Shown here piece after piece: positions 35,317 through 45,854 of a DNA stretch of 64,000 nt. How positions within the stretch are numbered: position 1 is the first letter of the stretch; every line of letters starts with the position of its first letter. The translations under genes were made by a program, and so were the position numbers. Source of the stretch: Mytilus trossulus (lineage: Eukaryota > Mollusca > Bivalvia > Mytilida > Mytilidae). The notes under the pieces were generated by a model that was not told the DNA's origin, did no database searches, and saw nothing but the letters and a program-made list of their open reading frames with translations. The stretch is taken from the NCBI RefSeq assembly GCF_036588685.1, contig NC_086384.1, positions 15,328,195 through 15,392,194 of the forward strand. The letters are read 5' to 3'.

Positions 35317-35708
35317 CTATATCTAACAAAAATACAAGATGGTATAGCTATAATAAATAATAAATAATTAGATATAAATTATTTAAATAATTAACAAAAA
35401 TATTTAGTACATAATTGTTCACCTAGGTGGTTCACTTCCATTACTCCGATTTTCTCAACCAATTGAAAAAATGGACACCAAGATATATAACAAATCTTGC
35501 TTATTGTGGCATTTAACACTAAAAATCTGAATTAATCTTTTCTCACCAAGATGTGTTTTTTTCTATGCTTCTTGTGAAATAATCTTTTTTATAGCTAAAA
35601 ACACTGCAAAAAATAACAAATTAATGAAGAAAAAAAGAGATACATCCAACAAATCAGGAAACCAAAATGTACATTTTAACAAAATAAGATTATTTTTCTT
35701 TTTTTTTT

Positions 35709-35855
35709 AGATTCTCCATTTTTAACCTTCTGGAAATGTTTGATAACACATTGACCATAATTAAGATATCAAGAGTAGGTCTAAAAGTAAAATCGGAAAA
35801 TTATGAAGTATCAATTTAGCCAACAACTTCCAGCTTTAATGAAAATGGAGAATCT
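35709..35855. repeat. Inverted-repeat block in cassette 2
   Basis: The ends 'agattctccattttt' and 'aaaatggagaatct' are inverted, as in the block at 32,084. Confidence 0.7.
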
Positions 35856-35913
35856 TTACAATTTTAAAAATTTTTTTTTGGTAAAAAATATGAACATTTT
35901 TTAAAACATACAC

Positions 35914-35990
35914 AAAAATAGTCTGAATTACATTCTTTTTGGTTTCAGTTGTATTGCACAATAATTTCCTGCAGCCACAGTTGAAGTCAC
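35914..35990 (-). other. Exon-like island E5, copy 2
   Basis: The acceptor is 'atttctttttcag' and the donor 'gtgtatgt'; length 77 bp. One frame is open (DFNCGCRKLLCNTTETKK and on), but it meets a TGA in E4 copy 2 if the two are spliced directly. Confidence 0.4.
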
Positions 35991-36417
35991 CTGAAAAAGA
36001 AATATACATTCTAATATCTTTCAGAACAATATTCAATGCAAAAGAATAAGTAACTAGTTAATAAATGCACTTATGATGCATAGAACAATAGAACAATGCT
36101 TTTACTTTGCTTTGAAGTGATTCTGTAGACTGAATTTACAAACAACCAGTCTTCAGTAGCAAACAAGGGATGACACGTAGTTGGTTGTTGTTCGACGTAT
36201 TTATAGATTATCGTTGAGATGACCAATGATATTCTGTTTATCGCTATTTTACCTATGACGACCTTGTCAATTTCAATGTCAATTTTGTTAGCAACGCCAC
36301 GTGGTCTCTAGTTTCAAGCGAGAAGCATGATATGAAAACTATCACAAAAAAGATCAAAGGAAAAATGCACAAAATAGCGATAATTGTTATTATTTCATGG
36401 TTTCATTATAAATCAAG

Positions 36418-36586
36418 CTGTTGGTTTTCTTGTTTGAAATGTTTCACATTTTGCCATGTTTCTAACTTTTAAAGTTAACTGTAAGGTATATGTTTGGCTC
36501 ATTGTTGAAGGCCATAGTGACCATTTGTTGCTTACATATCATTTGGTCTCTGGGAGATAGTTGTTTCAGTGGCAATCATACCACAT
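36418..36586 (-). repeat. Dispersed mytilid signature repeat (reverse)
   Basis: Blocks 'tttggctcattgttgaaggc' and 'agtggcaatcataccacatg' are diagnostic. Confidence 0.7.
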
Positions 36587-36866
36587 GATGGTCCAAATCC
36601 CATTCATTATACAATGTATATACGGGAACAATTTTAGAAAACTTACAGATAGTAAGATTTTCTAAGTAACTGAATAATTTTTTTATTTCCTTTATTTATC
36701 TTGATACCTCCCTTTAGATTATATCACAGTTATAGTTCAAGAAAAATTAAAGTTTACTACGTCTCAAGATCTGCATAATTAAAATATAATACTTCTTTGC
36801 ATAACATTCTAGGGTATTTACATGTTCTTGGCTAAATGACTCATTAACTTATGTATTGGTTCTTAC

Positions 36867-36928
36867 CATATTAGTCAGCTCCAATGGCCATTCTCAGCCT
36901 CAATCCTTACAGACAAGCTGATGCTAAT
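36867..36928 (-). other. Exon-like island E1, copy 3
   Basis: The acceptor is 'atatttcag' and the donor 'gtaagaacc'; length 62 bp. All frames contain stops. It is closest to copy 2. Confidence 0.5.
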
Positions 36929-37010
36929 CTGAAATATAAAGTGTTAAGTCTTACCAGAATGGTTTCAAAAGATCACTGTTACCATATGAAATTATAAAGA
37001 AATAGGTTAT

Positions 37011-37765
37011 ACTAGAACACACCCGTGATATCGCGGGTCCGTGACTAAATTAAAGTATATAACTATGCGCAAGTCTTATTATTAGTATTAGTATTGTCAT
37101 TTGATATAGTCATGGCGATTATAAGATACACAGTTTTCTCTGTTTTCAAATCTTTCTGTTTGAACCCGTCGAACTGGAGCTTATCAATTATTGGTAATAT
37201 TAATTATTCGGAAAACAAAAGGTCCTGGAATGGAGTATTTTTTAATCAACAGCATTGTCCTATATTAGTCATAAATAAAGTTGAATTCTTTGATTCGCTG
37301 TTTCAGGTCATGTTCGTTAACAAATTGAAAACTGTACCTATACGCCTTATTTTTAGTCCAGATTTTTAGTATTCGTATTGGTATCTTAGAAAGTCTTACT
37401 GATTAAAATACCGGTACTACAAAAGGTAACAATTTGACAATTAAGTAGTGTCAACCCTGTGATTAAGACCCGTGTAATACTATATAGCATATTAATCCTG
37501 AATACACCGTTTGGTGGTGCGCCTGTCAGATGCGGAACGTACAGATAAGGTAATCGGTAACAGGTGAATATACTATTGGTATCGGTATCGGTATCGGACT
37601 CGACCCGGAACTTCTTAATTATTGGCAATATTAATTACGTGGAAAACGAAAGGGCCTGGAGCGGTGTAATTTTCAATATACACCTTTGTACTATATTAGT
37701 TATATATAAAGTTGAATTCTTTGATTCGTCGTTTTCACGTGATGACGGCTGACAAATTGGACCTC
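37011..37765. repeat. Dispersed repeat with 'cgtgatatcgcgggtccgtg' head and duplicated body
   Basis: After the palindromic head ('gatatcgcgggtcc' region) a block with 'aattattggtaatattaatt' and 'aaagttgaattctttgattc' occurs at about 37,185-37,330 and again at about 37,615-37,750. From memory this repeat is common in bivalves. Its open frames are repeat translations. Confidence 0.7.
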
Positions 37766-38007
37766 GTAATTTTAGTATTATAGATATGTGTAATAGAGGC
37801 TGAGAACATATATTAACTAGATAGCAATCCAACAAACTAAATAATTAGGTTCGATATTCAAAATTACGTTATGTTTGTACTGATAAAAAAAAGATGCGTA
37901 AACTAAGAAACCAAACTCTTAGAAACTTTCAAGCCTGAACCACATAAAATTTAAAAAGAATATTTATAAAACATTTATTTTATTCGAAACTGTATACTGG
38001 CACCTAC

Positions 38008-38075
38008 CTATATACTAGCTGTATTAGACCTCCAAGTCTTATTCCCACACCATGAAAAAATCTCACAAAAAAAAC
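38008..38075 (-). other. Exon-like island E2, copy 3
   Basis: The acceptor is 'atatatttcag' and the donor 'gtaggtgcc'; length 68 bp and open in the same frame as copy 2 (FHGVGIRLGGLIQL). Confidence 0.5.
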
Positions 38076-38423
38076 CTGAAATATATAAAAATTTACAATT
38101 TATATACTTTATATTTCAATTTCCCTGACATTTACCAAACATTATTCCAATTTCTTACTATAACATAAATAACTGTAAAATCAATATAAAAGATTAAAAT
38201 CAAAAACAGTAAGTCTTAAGTTTATTGATTGAATTTTCAACTCCACAAAAATAATAATTTAAATATATTCCATTGTTTATAAAGGTAAATTATGAGTTAT
38301 CTCCCATTGAATGGCAAAAATAACATTTTACATTAGCAACATCAACTCTATCATATGCCCTTAATATACAATTTTTATCAAATTACTGATTGTATAGAAA
38401 ATGTTTGGCTTAATTAAACTTGC

Positions 38424-38502
38424 CTTCTTATTTTCTTGGTGAAGCCTCAGACTTGGTTGAAGATTTATGTAACCATCTTCCTTGGAGCTGCTACCATGGC
38501 TA
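38424..38502 (-). other. Exon-like island E3, copy 3 (GC donor)
   Basis: The acceptor is 'gcatgaaaag' (weak) and the donor 'gcaagttta' (GC-AG class); length 79 bp. The open frame reads SHGSSSKEDGYINLQPSLR, clearly related to copy 1. Confidence 0.45.
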
Positions 38503-38984
38503 CTTTTCATGCTTTTCAACATAATCCGTTGTGATAACCAGTTCACTGAATCCATTATAATATTCCAATGTCCTTTCCGTTGTATATAATCTAATATACA
38601 ATTGTCCAAAGAATGTTCCAAAGCATCTCACAATATTTTCTTTTTACATTCATGGCAGCATGGAAGTAATTCTCAATATAAAAAATAATTGTTTGAACTC
38701 ATACATAAAACAGTAAAAATATCAGATGTGCTTTTATACATGTAACTTGAATTTTGAAAATTGACCAAATGTTTTTTTTTAAATACCCAAAATTTCTCTT
38801 TCCATTTTTATTTAGAACTATGTTTACACTTTTTTTATTTACATAGCTCAAATTATTGCTCTTATATTAGTTAGCAGACATCTGATATGTAAATACCTAA
38901 AAAAAGAGGTTATAAAAAAAGAACAGAATATTTATTGGCTAACACCTATAAATCACAAACATTTTTTTAATATTTTGGAGCATA

Positions 38985-39020
38985 GTTTAATAAAATTTCC
39001 CTTGTTTTAAGTTTCTCTTC
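38985..39020 (-). other. Degenerate E4, copy 3
   Basis: On the minus strand 'atgatgtgtgtgaagagaaa' then 'caagggaaatttt' aligns loosely with E4, but the splice signals are lost. Confidence 0.25.
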
Positions 39021-39029
39021 ACACACATC

Positions 39030-39925
39030 ATAAGTATGAAAATAATTCTACAAAAATTGATCATAGCCTGAAGTAGCTCAGTTGTGCAAGTTCATATTTT
39101 CCATCAACAAAGGAGAATGGTCTTTACTGAAATTTAAATATATGGAAATATAAAAGGTCAAACATTTGTGATGACGATTAACCTTAATCAATTTGCATGC
39201 TCATCATGTGAGTTCTAAACAAAAATTGTTACATTCTTACAAAGGTTTAAATAAAAATCTCCTAATTCAAGAATAGAAAAAATTATAACTGCAGGAGTTG
39301 ATTACACAAACGAGTACTGTCTGTAAATTTTAATAAAATTTCACAAATTCACAAAATAAGGAATAACACAACTTCAACGTGAGTGCAATCTTCCTTTGAA
39401 ATTTCAAAGGTAAAAGAAACGCTGATAATATAATACAAAATAGTGGTATGTTGTAAGAAATCTTTACATTTAGGATAAAATTTAGGATGAAATATTGTAA
39501 ACTCAAAAAATCCTGTTTCTTTAAATTAAAAAATAATTGTCCAATTCAAATTCCATGTAATAAAATCATTAAACTAGAATAGTTGAAGGAAATAGTTTCA
39601 AAATTTACAATTCAAAAGTAACATTTTTGTTCCCAAATTAAGTTTGATACATGAACCATATTAATCGGTGATGTCAAAATTTGTTTTTCATAAGAATGCT
39701 TCCAAAAAACTTGAGAGAAGAGAAATCACTGATATCTTGACATTAATAGAGATGGACTGACACAAAGTAAACTTTGGGAATGACTGGTTCCTTAAATGGA
39801 GGATAACAGTCAGAACTAGCTCCTGTCAATACACAAGACAGGAAACACCTCTTTTCTGCCATTTTGAAACAAATCCCATGTAATAACGTAAATAGTTTTT
39901 TCCATCTTCAAATGATAAAAAAGCA
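39030..39925. other. AT-rich stretch with no gene seen
   Basis: I found no further cassette islands (no E5 copy 3) and no supported exon. Confidence 0.4.
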
Positions 39926-39927
39926 AT

Positions 39928-40020
39928 TATTCTCCCCCAGGGGTGGTTCCAGCCATTTTTAAAGAGATGGGGCTCCCACCCAGGATAAAAGGCAGGGTTC
40001 AAACTAGGTTCTGTTCTCAT
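39928..40020. repeat. Dispersed repeat fragment (gggttcccacccag-type)
   Basis: The segment 'ggtggttccagccattttta' and 'ggggctcccacccaggataa' is related to 49,840-50,090. Confidence 0.55.
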
Positions 40021-40129
40021 TTAATTGCAACCAAAAAATTTGTACAGGTTCTGCAGATCCCAGTGTCTCGCTTACTTTTGCTGTTAATCCCAGGCTCAAC
40101 AAAAATGAGGGGGGGGAATATCAATAAAA

Positions 40130-40640
40130 ATATTCCTCTCAGACTATCATTTGATTGTAAGAAGCTTCTGTCCAAGTTTGGTAAAAATCCAGAATAGTTG
40201 ATGAATCTAATAATTGTTTTAAAAACTTTAACTTCAGAATATAAGGTTAAACTAAGTCCATTAATAAGCAAAATACGGAAAAACAGGAAATAAGTTTTAA
40301 CTATTTTTTGTCTAGATACCAGCTTTTGATCATAAACAAGCTTCTGTCTAAGTTTGTTACAAATCCAGAATATTTGAAGAAAGTTATTAAAATTTTAAAA
40401 ACTTTAGTGAATGTATTGTATCCTGGCATTTATAAGTAGAATATGGAAAAATTAATTTGTTTCATTTACAAAATTTACTTCTGGGTACTATCTTATGATC
40501 ATATACAAGCCTCGGTGAACTAAAGAGTGAATTTTTGTGATTGCCAATGATGACGCTGCTGACAGAATGTAGGATGGCTAAGTCTCATGTTTTTTTCAAT
40601 TAAAGTTGAAGGCTCGACAAAAAGTATTAATGGTTTAAAA
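40130..40640 (+). repeat. Tandem-type dispersed repeat (tttggtacaaatccag family)
   Basis: At least two units of about 180-190 bp carry 'aagcttctgtccaagtttgg' and 'atccagaata', ending with 'cggaatgtaggatggctaa'. The family is that of 23,023 and 41,200. Confidence 0.75.
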
Positions 40641-40679
40641 AGAATGTGAAATAAAATTTGTTGAATAGTGTTTAATCAA

Positions 40680-40912
40680 ATTTTGCAGAGGTACATGCTT
40701 CCAATTGGCTTCCCTCAGAGTTACATGCCTCTAATTGGGACCGCGCTGCCAGGGGTACTGCTTCTAATTAGCTTTAGCAGACAGAGGTATATATGTACTG
40801 CTTCAAATCAGCTTCGCAACAAGACAGAGGGTATGTGCTCCCAATTAGCTTCACTAAGAGGTACATGCTTCCAATTGGCTTCGCTCAGACAAACGTACTG
40901 CTTCCAGTGTCG
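40680..40912. repeat. Minisatellite of 'gaggtacatgcttccaattg' units
   Basis: About six variable units of 30-45 bp share 'tacatgcttccaattggctt' or 'tactgcttctaattagctt' and 'cgctcagac'. The 94-residue open frame across it is a repeat translation. Confidence 0.75.
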
Positions 40913-41199
40913 AAATGGTACGGTATGCAAGTCTGTACTATATCCAGCCTAGTAAATGGTACATAATTGCAAGTCAAATGTTGTCCAAATATACAAAAAC
41001 ATATTTTATTTAACATTCTTGATCTAGTTTATTTTTCGCATCTACCTTCACTCTCCTATTTATAATTTATCCTGATGGTGACATTGTGAAATGCAAATTA
41101 TCATTACAGGATTCTGCAGTTCCCTATAGTTTCAATCCTGATGAAGGTGCCATATGATCCAAAATATGGCTATCTTATCAAATTCACTTTAGCAATCCC

Positions 41200-41790
41200 T
41201 TAATTTTTTTTATTATCTTTTGATTAAAAGAAGCATGTCCTAGTTCTGTCAAAGTTTGGTAAAAATCCAGAATAGTTTATGAATTTAATAAATATTTTAA
41301 AAACTTCAACAGCAGACTGAATGTTATGTTAACTTGAAGAAAAAATAAGTCAGTTATAAGAGAAAAATACAGAAAAATGGAATTTTATTTTTACAAAATT
41401 TACTTCTGGGTACATGTACTATCTTATCATCATAAACAAGCTTTGGTCCAAGCTTGGTACAAATCCAGGAGAGTTTAAGAAAGTTATCAAAGTTTTTAAA
41501 ACTTTAACCACAGAGTGAATGTTATATTTCCCAGGAGAAAAACTAAGTCCAGTTACAAGTAAAATACGAAGAAATGGAATTTTATTTTTACAATATTTAC
41601 TTCTGAATACTATCTTATGATCATTTACAAACTTCTGTCCAAGTTTGGTATAAATCCAGGATAGTTTAAGAAAGCTATTAAAATTTTAAAAATGTTAACC
41701 ACAGAGTGAATATTTGTGGACGATGCCAATGACGGAATGTAGGATCGCTATGTGTCACTTTTTCAACTTAAGTCAAAGGCTCGACAAAAG
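41200..41790 (+). repeat. Tandem-type dispersed repeat (tttggtacaaatccag family)
   Basis: Three units of about 190 bp with 'ttacttctgggtac', 'tttggtacaaatccagga' (and variants) and a closing 'cggaatgtaggatcgctatg'. Confidence 0.8.
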
Positions 41791-41877
41791 GAGGATCCAA
41801 CCTCTCCAGAACTCCCACCCTCTGAATCTACCACTGCCCCTAAAGTATGGTACATGATCTAATTTGAACCTGCTTAG

Positions 41878-41968
41878 TTATAAAAAAGAAGATGAGGTAT
41901 GATTGCCAATGAGACAACTATCCACTATCCACTAAAGACCAAAATGACACAAACATTAACAATTATAA
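41878..41968 (+). repeat. Dispersed mytilid signature repeat
   Basis: Reads 'gaagatgaggtatgattgcc' then 'gagacaactatccactatcc', with an 8-bp internal duplication 'ctatccac', then 'accaaaatgacacaaacatt'. Confidence 0.75.
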
Positions 41969-42838
41969 TATGTTTAAAGTGAATATTGTATGCAATTTTT
42001 AAAAGAAATATAAGGGGAATTTCGAAAAGAAATGTCAAAATCTTGTCATGATGAGTAATTGTTAAATGTGACGAAAAAGTTAAAATTAAAAATAGTTGTT
42101 AATTATGTACTGATAATTATAAACCAAATAGTTATACCAAACATTTTTAAGAATTACACTGATTTTAGAAAAATATGATGCCGAATGGACAAATGTCATT
42201 TTTAGAAATTTCTTAATTAAATTAAATTTGAAACAAGTTATCTCCCTTGCTTAAAAGTAAAAGTTTTCAGCTGTGTAAAGACAAAGCAAAGAAACAAACA
42301 ACTATTTCGCTTAAATACAACATTCGAGGCTAATTGATGAAACTTGATTACAAATATTTTTCAAGCAAAATGTGAATACTGTGGATTCCTTATTATTGAC
42401 AGTTTTTTTTATTATTATTATTCATGTGAATGACAAATTTTAGGTTTTCACAAAATTATTTTTTGGGGATTTGTATGGAGAATTTGTAAAATGTCTGAAT
42501 GAAAGCATATTATTGGGGGTTAGAGTTAAAAATGAACCCAAGAATGATATATTTGAAGCAAAATAATTAGATACTTCTGTTTAATACTAGGGATTTTTAT
42601 CTAAATAACTCTAGGAAATGATGATAGTTTCAGATAAATAAGAATGAAGGTTTAAGGGGGGTATTTAAAATGATTTAAATACTTGTTCTTCCCACTTGGT
42701 CAAAGCATTAAGTGAATTTAATTTAAAAGGTAGATTATAATTTTGAAATGTTACTTTTACTTCACCATTATCTTGTTAGCAATCAGTGCTTTTAAGAAAC
42801 AGATACCCTGAAATAATTTTGATGACGCTTAAGTATAT

Positions 42839-43589
42839 GGGCGCACTACGTTTGCGCGCATTTGGGGATTAAAATATTTTACGTTTGCGCGCAGCTTTTG
42901 ATTACATTTGCGCGCATTTATTTTACAGGTAATCTCAGGTAAAAATATAAATAAAAAATATATTAAGTTATAAATAACTATATTTTGTTTTGTATTTTCA
43001 TATTAATCAATTGTTAATTTTAAAAATAGTTTGTTTATTAGTCAAATTATATACTGTTCATATTGAATTCTAAAAGCAAGTAAAAACTCCGTTATAGCTT
43101 AAGGTCAAGTTACAATATATGAATGAGTCATGAATGGGCTAGCCTATGTCACGGATTTTCTTAAAATTTTGCATACACATTTGACTTTATGAATTGTGTC
43201 TAAAAATCGAAAAAATTTGCGGTTGTATCTCTTTTTTCCCTGCCTTATGAGACTTATACTAAAGGAAGGGGTACTGATACTTGTAAAAAATTGAAAAAAT
43301 TAATAGATAAATAAGCATTATTGCCTGTATTTTCCCTAAAAAATTACTGATTGAATGGAAATGGTGAATGTGTCAAAGAGACAACATACTAAGACTAACG
43401 GAAGGGGTACTGATACTTATAAATAATTGAACAAATTAATAGATAAATAAGCATTATTACCTGTATACCTGAGTTTACCTAAGTTTACCTGCCAAAAAAA
43501 ATGCGCGCAAATGTAATGGAAAGCTGCGCGCAAACGTAATGATTTTTGCGCGCAAATGTAATGGTAATGCGCGCAAACGTAATGCACCG
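42839..43589. mobile_element. DNA transposon, 751 bp, 8-bp target duplication (type A)
   Basis: The ends 'gggcgcactacgtttgcgcg' and inverted 'cggtgcattacgtttgcgcg' match at most positions. AAGTATAT flanks both sides (42,831-42,838 and 43,590-43,597). Inside each end is an inverted array of GCGCGCA-containing units ('acgtttgcgcgca', 'acatttgcgcgca'; three left, four right), followed inward by 'caggtaatctcaggtaa' and inverted 'tacctgagtttacct'. The middle is AT-rich with no transposase and contains a fragment of another repeat near 43,352-43,392 ('ggtgaatgtgtcaaagagac'). It is the intact reference for the interrupted copy at 12,931. Confidence 0.9.
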
Positions 43590-43837
43590 AAGTATATAAC
43601 ATTTTGGGTAATTTTTCACAATAAGGTATTTGAATTCAATCTAAGATACAAATATATTTTTAATATTTTGGTTTCCAATACATCATAATATGTCAAATAT
43701 AATTTAGAATTTGATTAAAGACCTTTGTTTTTGACATTGTTTCGAAAATTATAAAACTTTTTTACATATTTAAGCTCAAAATTATAATTTTTTTAATACT
43801 TAAATTACCAAACAAATATCAAATATTTTCATTTCAG

Positions 43838-44027
43838 AATTACATATAAAGATTCCCTCAAAAGCAGAACACCATATCCTGAACACTTGAAAACCATGAC
43901 ACCATTCAAAGAACCAATGAAAAAACAAAAGAAACAACCAGACCCTAGCAACTGCAAGCTACTCCAAAGAGAAACTATGTTAGTAATAGATAAGAAACGC
44001 AGCGCTCTGAGCTCAATGTATTTCTGA
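43838..44027 (+). CDS. Coding-like terminal exon, unknown product
   Basis: A strong acceptor ('caaatattttcatttcag') ends at 43,837 and a 62-residue frame follows to TGA at 44,025-44,027; the other two frames stop early. The peptide is lysine-rich and hydrophilic, with MTPFKEPMKKQKKQPDPSNC followed by KLLQRETMLVIDKKRSALSS before the C-terminal MYF. GC content is higher than in the flanks. I do not recognise the family and could not find the upstream exons on the plus strand, partly because the 751-bp transposon lies just 240 bp upstream. An 'aataaa' lies near 44,462. If real, this is the 3' end of a plus-strand gene running against the minus-strand islands. Confidence 0.45.
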
Positions 44028-44507
44028 AATGGTCATTTGATATTTGCTTAGTCTTCAAAAAAAAAATCAAGATGAACATTAATGTTCAGCTATGAAACTT
44101 TAAATGCAGATGACAAACTTTAATTTAGTTTCAAGTACAAATGTACTGTTATTCTCCAATTTGACAATCAAGATGTATTGAAAACAGTAAAATATTTAGG
44201 GAAGTTGTTAAATTACAAAACTGAAATTTCAGTTTTATCATTTAAACGAGTTTATCACCAAAAACTGCATGAATTGTTTTGAAAATTTCAACCACCCGAA
44301 AGCACTAACAATGCAAACAAGACAATGTTTAAAAATGTTTTATAAATATCTGTTGATCATTTGATCCAAGGACCTTAAACTGTTTTACAACCTAATAAAC
44401 CTCATCCTAAGTTATTTCAACTATCACCCTTTCTGCATTGATCAATTTGATAAAGAAATTAAATAAATGGGCGTTCCACTCTGGGTTAATCTCCAACCTC
44501 TTTTTTA

Positions 44508-44572
44508 GCTTCAAATGTTGTTGCATATATAAGTATGGAGATTTGTCACATTGGCACTCATACCACATCTTC
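44508..44572 (-). repeat. Fragment of dispersed mytilid signature repeat
   Basis: The segment 'catattggcactcatacca'-like sequence (here 'cacattggcactcatacc') and 'acatcttcct' is a reverse fragment of the variant family. Confidence 0.5.
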
Positions 44573-44579
44573 CTATATA

Positions 44580-45415
44580 TATCAATTTAACTATTGAAAT
44601 TGATGGGCAAACCATTTTGCTGCATTTCAGAAGAAAATCTTGTTCAATGGTTAAATAGTGTTGTAATCAAATTAAATCAATCTTCTTCCACGGTTTTATC
44701 ATTTAATATCCAGTTTTTAATGTATATTATAATTTGTATGCCTGAATCTTTTTTTGAGTTTTTTGCGGTCAAATTTCTAACTATGTTGTTCACATGAAAT
44801 GCTTAATAAAAATCTCTGTCATTTATGTATTCAAGCTGAATATGTTCTCAAAAAAAATACTTTTTGGTAATTTTTAAATATGAAATGAAAATTATTCCAG
44901 AATCCATCGACAAGAATCAAATAAGTACCACTTGTATTTATATCGGCATATTTATCTCAATATTTTTAAATTATGAGAAGGTGTCCATGGCTTTAATTAA
45001 TCAAATTATTATTTGGCTACAGTTATAAATTATTGGATGAAAACTTTTACAACAACAAAAAATTGCTCGACATAATCTTCCAGAATTGTTGATGGTGAAT
45101 GTTTGGGATAATCATAAATATTTTTTTTTATTACAATATCAACTAATTTCAGAAATTCAAAATCTTATTCAATTAATCTGAACCAAACCATATTTTCCCC
45201 AATTACTAAATACTTTGCAGACATATCTTAATTTTCAAGCAGTTTTTTACCACTTCCCAAGGGTAAAATATACATGAATTTGATCTTGGCATAGTGTACC
45301 TGAATTTTACTTCACAAATTTAGAGCAAAATTGCATCATTTGTTGAAATACCATATCGTATTGATACCCTTATTTTATACAACTTGCCTCCCCTTCTAAT
45401 TTAGTGAATTTTTAT
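44580..45415. other. AT-rich stretch with no gene seen
   Basis: A 67-codon frame at 44,594-44,797 has no splice or composition support. Confidence 0.4.
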
Positions 45416-45419
45416 TTCG

Positions 45420-45540
45420 CTACTCAGTGGCAGAATCCAGAACTTTTCATGAGGGGGCCCCCTCTAGTCATACTACAGTGATTCCTTATATAATCAACCA
45501 AAAGGAGTATGTTCGATAAGGTCCTAAAATGGCCCCCTTT
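45420..45540. repeat. Dispersed repeat fragment (gggggccccctctag-type)
   Basis: The blocks 'cagtggcagaatccagaact' and 'gggggccccctctagtcata' are a diverged member of the 26,985 family. Confidence 0.6.
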
Positions 45541-45727
45541 TTAGCGTAAATTTCAAATTCAGATTAATCAACCAATATCACGATAAATTACAGCTAATCC
45601 ATTGACTAGCTAGGATATACACCATTTTGTTGGAAATTTTACGTTTCATTATAACGTCACAAGTTGAACTCATATTGATTTTCACGAAAAAAATCAATGA
45701 AAATGGGTAAATTTCCATAGATTATTG

Positions 45728-45854
45728 GACAGGAAATATAGAGCGCATACGTCGACAACAAAGATCTTTTAAAATAATGTTTGTGAAGACATTTCACACG
45801 TCTTATTTGAATCTTAAGCTTGTCGACGCCTGCGCTCTATGTTTCCTGGTCCTT
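45728..45854. mobile_element. Short inverted-repeat element
   Basis: The arms 'ggacaggaaatatagagcgc' and inverted 'ggaccaggaaacatagagcg', each followed by 'acgtcgacaa'/'gcgtcgacaa', enclose about 60 bp. The target duplication is unclear. Confidence 0.65.

Larger units (their letters stand above)
28000..39030 (-). ncRNA. Candidate spliced locus with triplicated five-exon cassette
   Basis: Fourteen short conserved islands on the minus strand each have an acceptor (mostly 'tttcag'-like) before them and a donor (gtaagaa, gtaggt, gtgag, gtaat or gcaag) after them. In transcription order they read E3-E2-E1, E5-E4-E3-E2-E1, E5-E4-E3-E2-E1, terminal exon, so a cassette of about 3.3-4.1 kb is present nearly three times. 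Sequence between islands is diverged and has different transposons in each unit, so the islands are better conserved than their surroundings. Some copies are open in one frame (for example E3 with KEDG and NLQPSLR) but E1 copies 2 and 3, E2 copy 1 and E3 copy 2 have stops in all three frames, and joining E1 copy 1 to the last exon gives a stop at the junction. A spliced long noncoding RNA, or a protein gene built of repeated exons that is decaying, both fit. A polyadenylation-like 'attaaa' lies near 28,020 on this strand. Confidence 0.4.

Noticed and set aside
37094-37752. Two related frames with a GNINY motif
   Set aside because: They are translations of the duplicated body of a dispersed noncoding repeat, with frame breaks between copies.
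40668-40952. 94-codon frame with repeated QL-SLR segments
   Set aside because: It lies within the 'tacatgcttccaattgg' minisatellite and changes frame with unit length.
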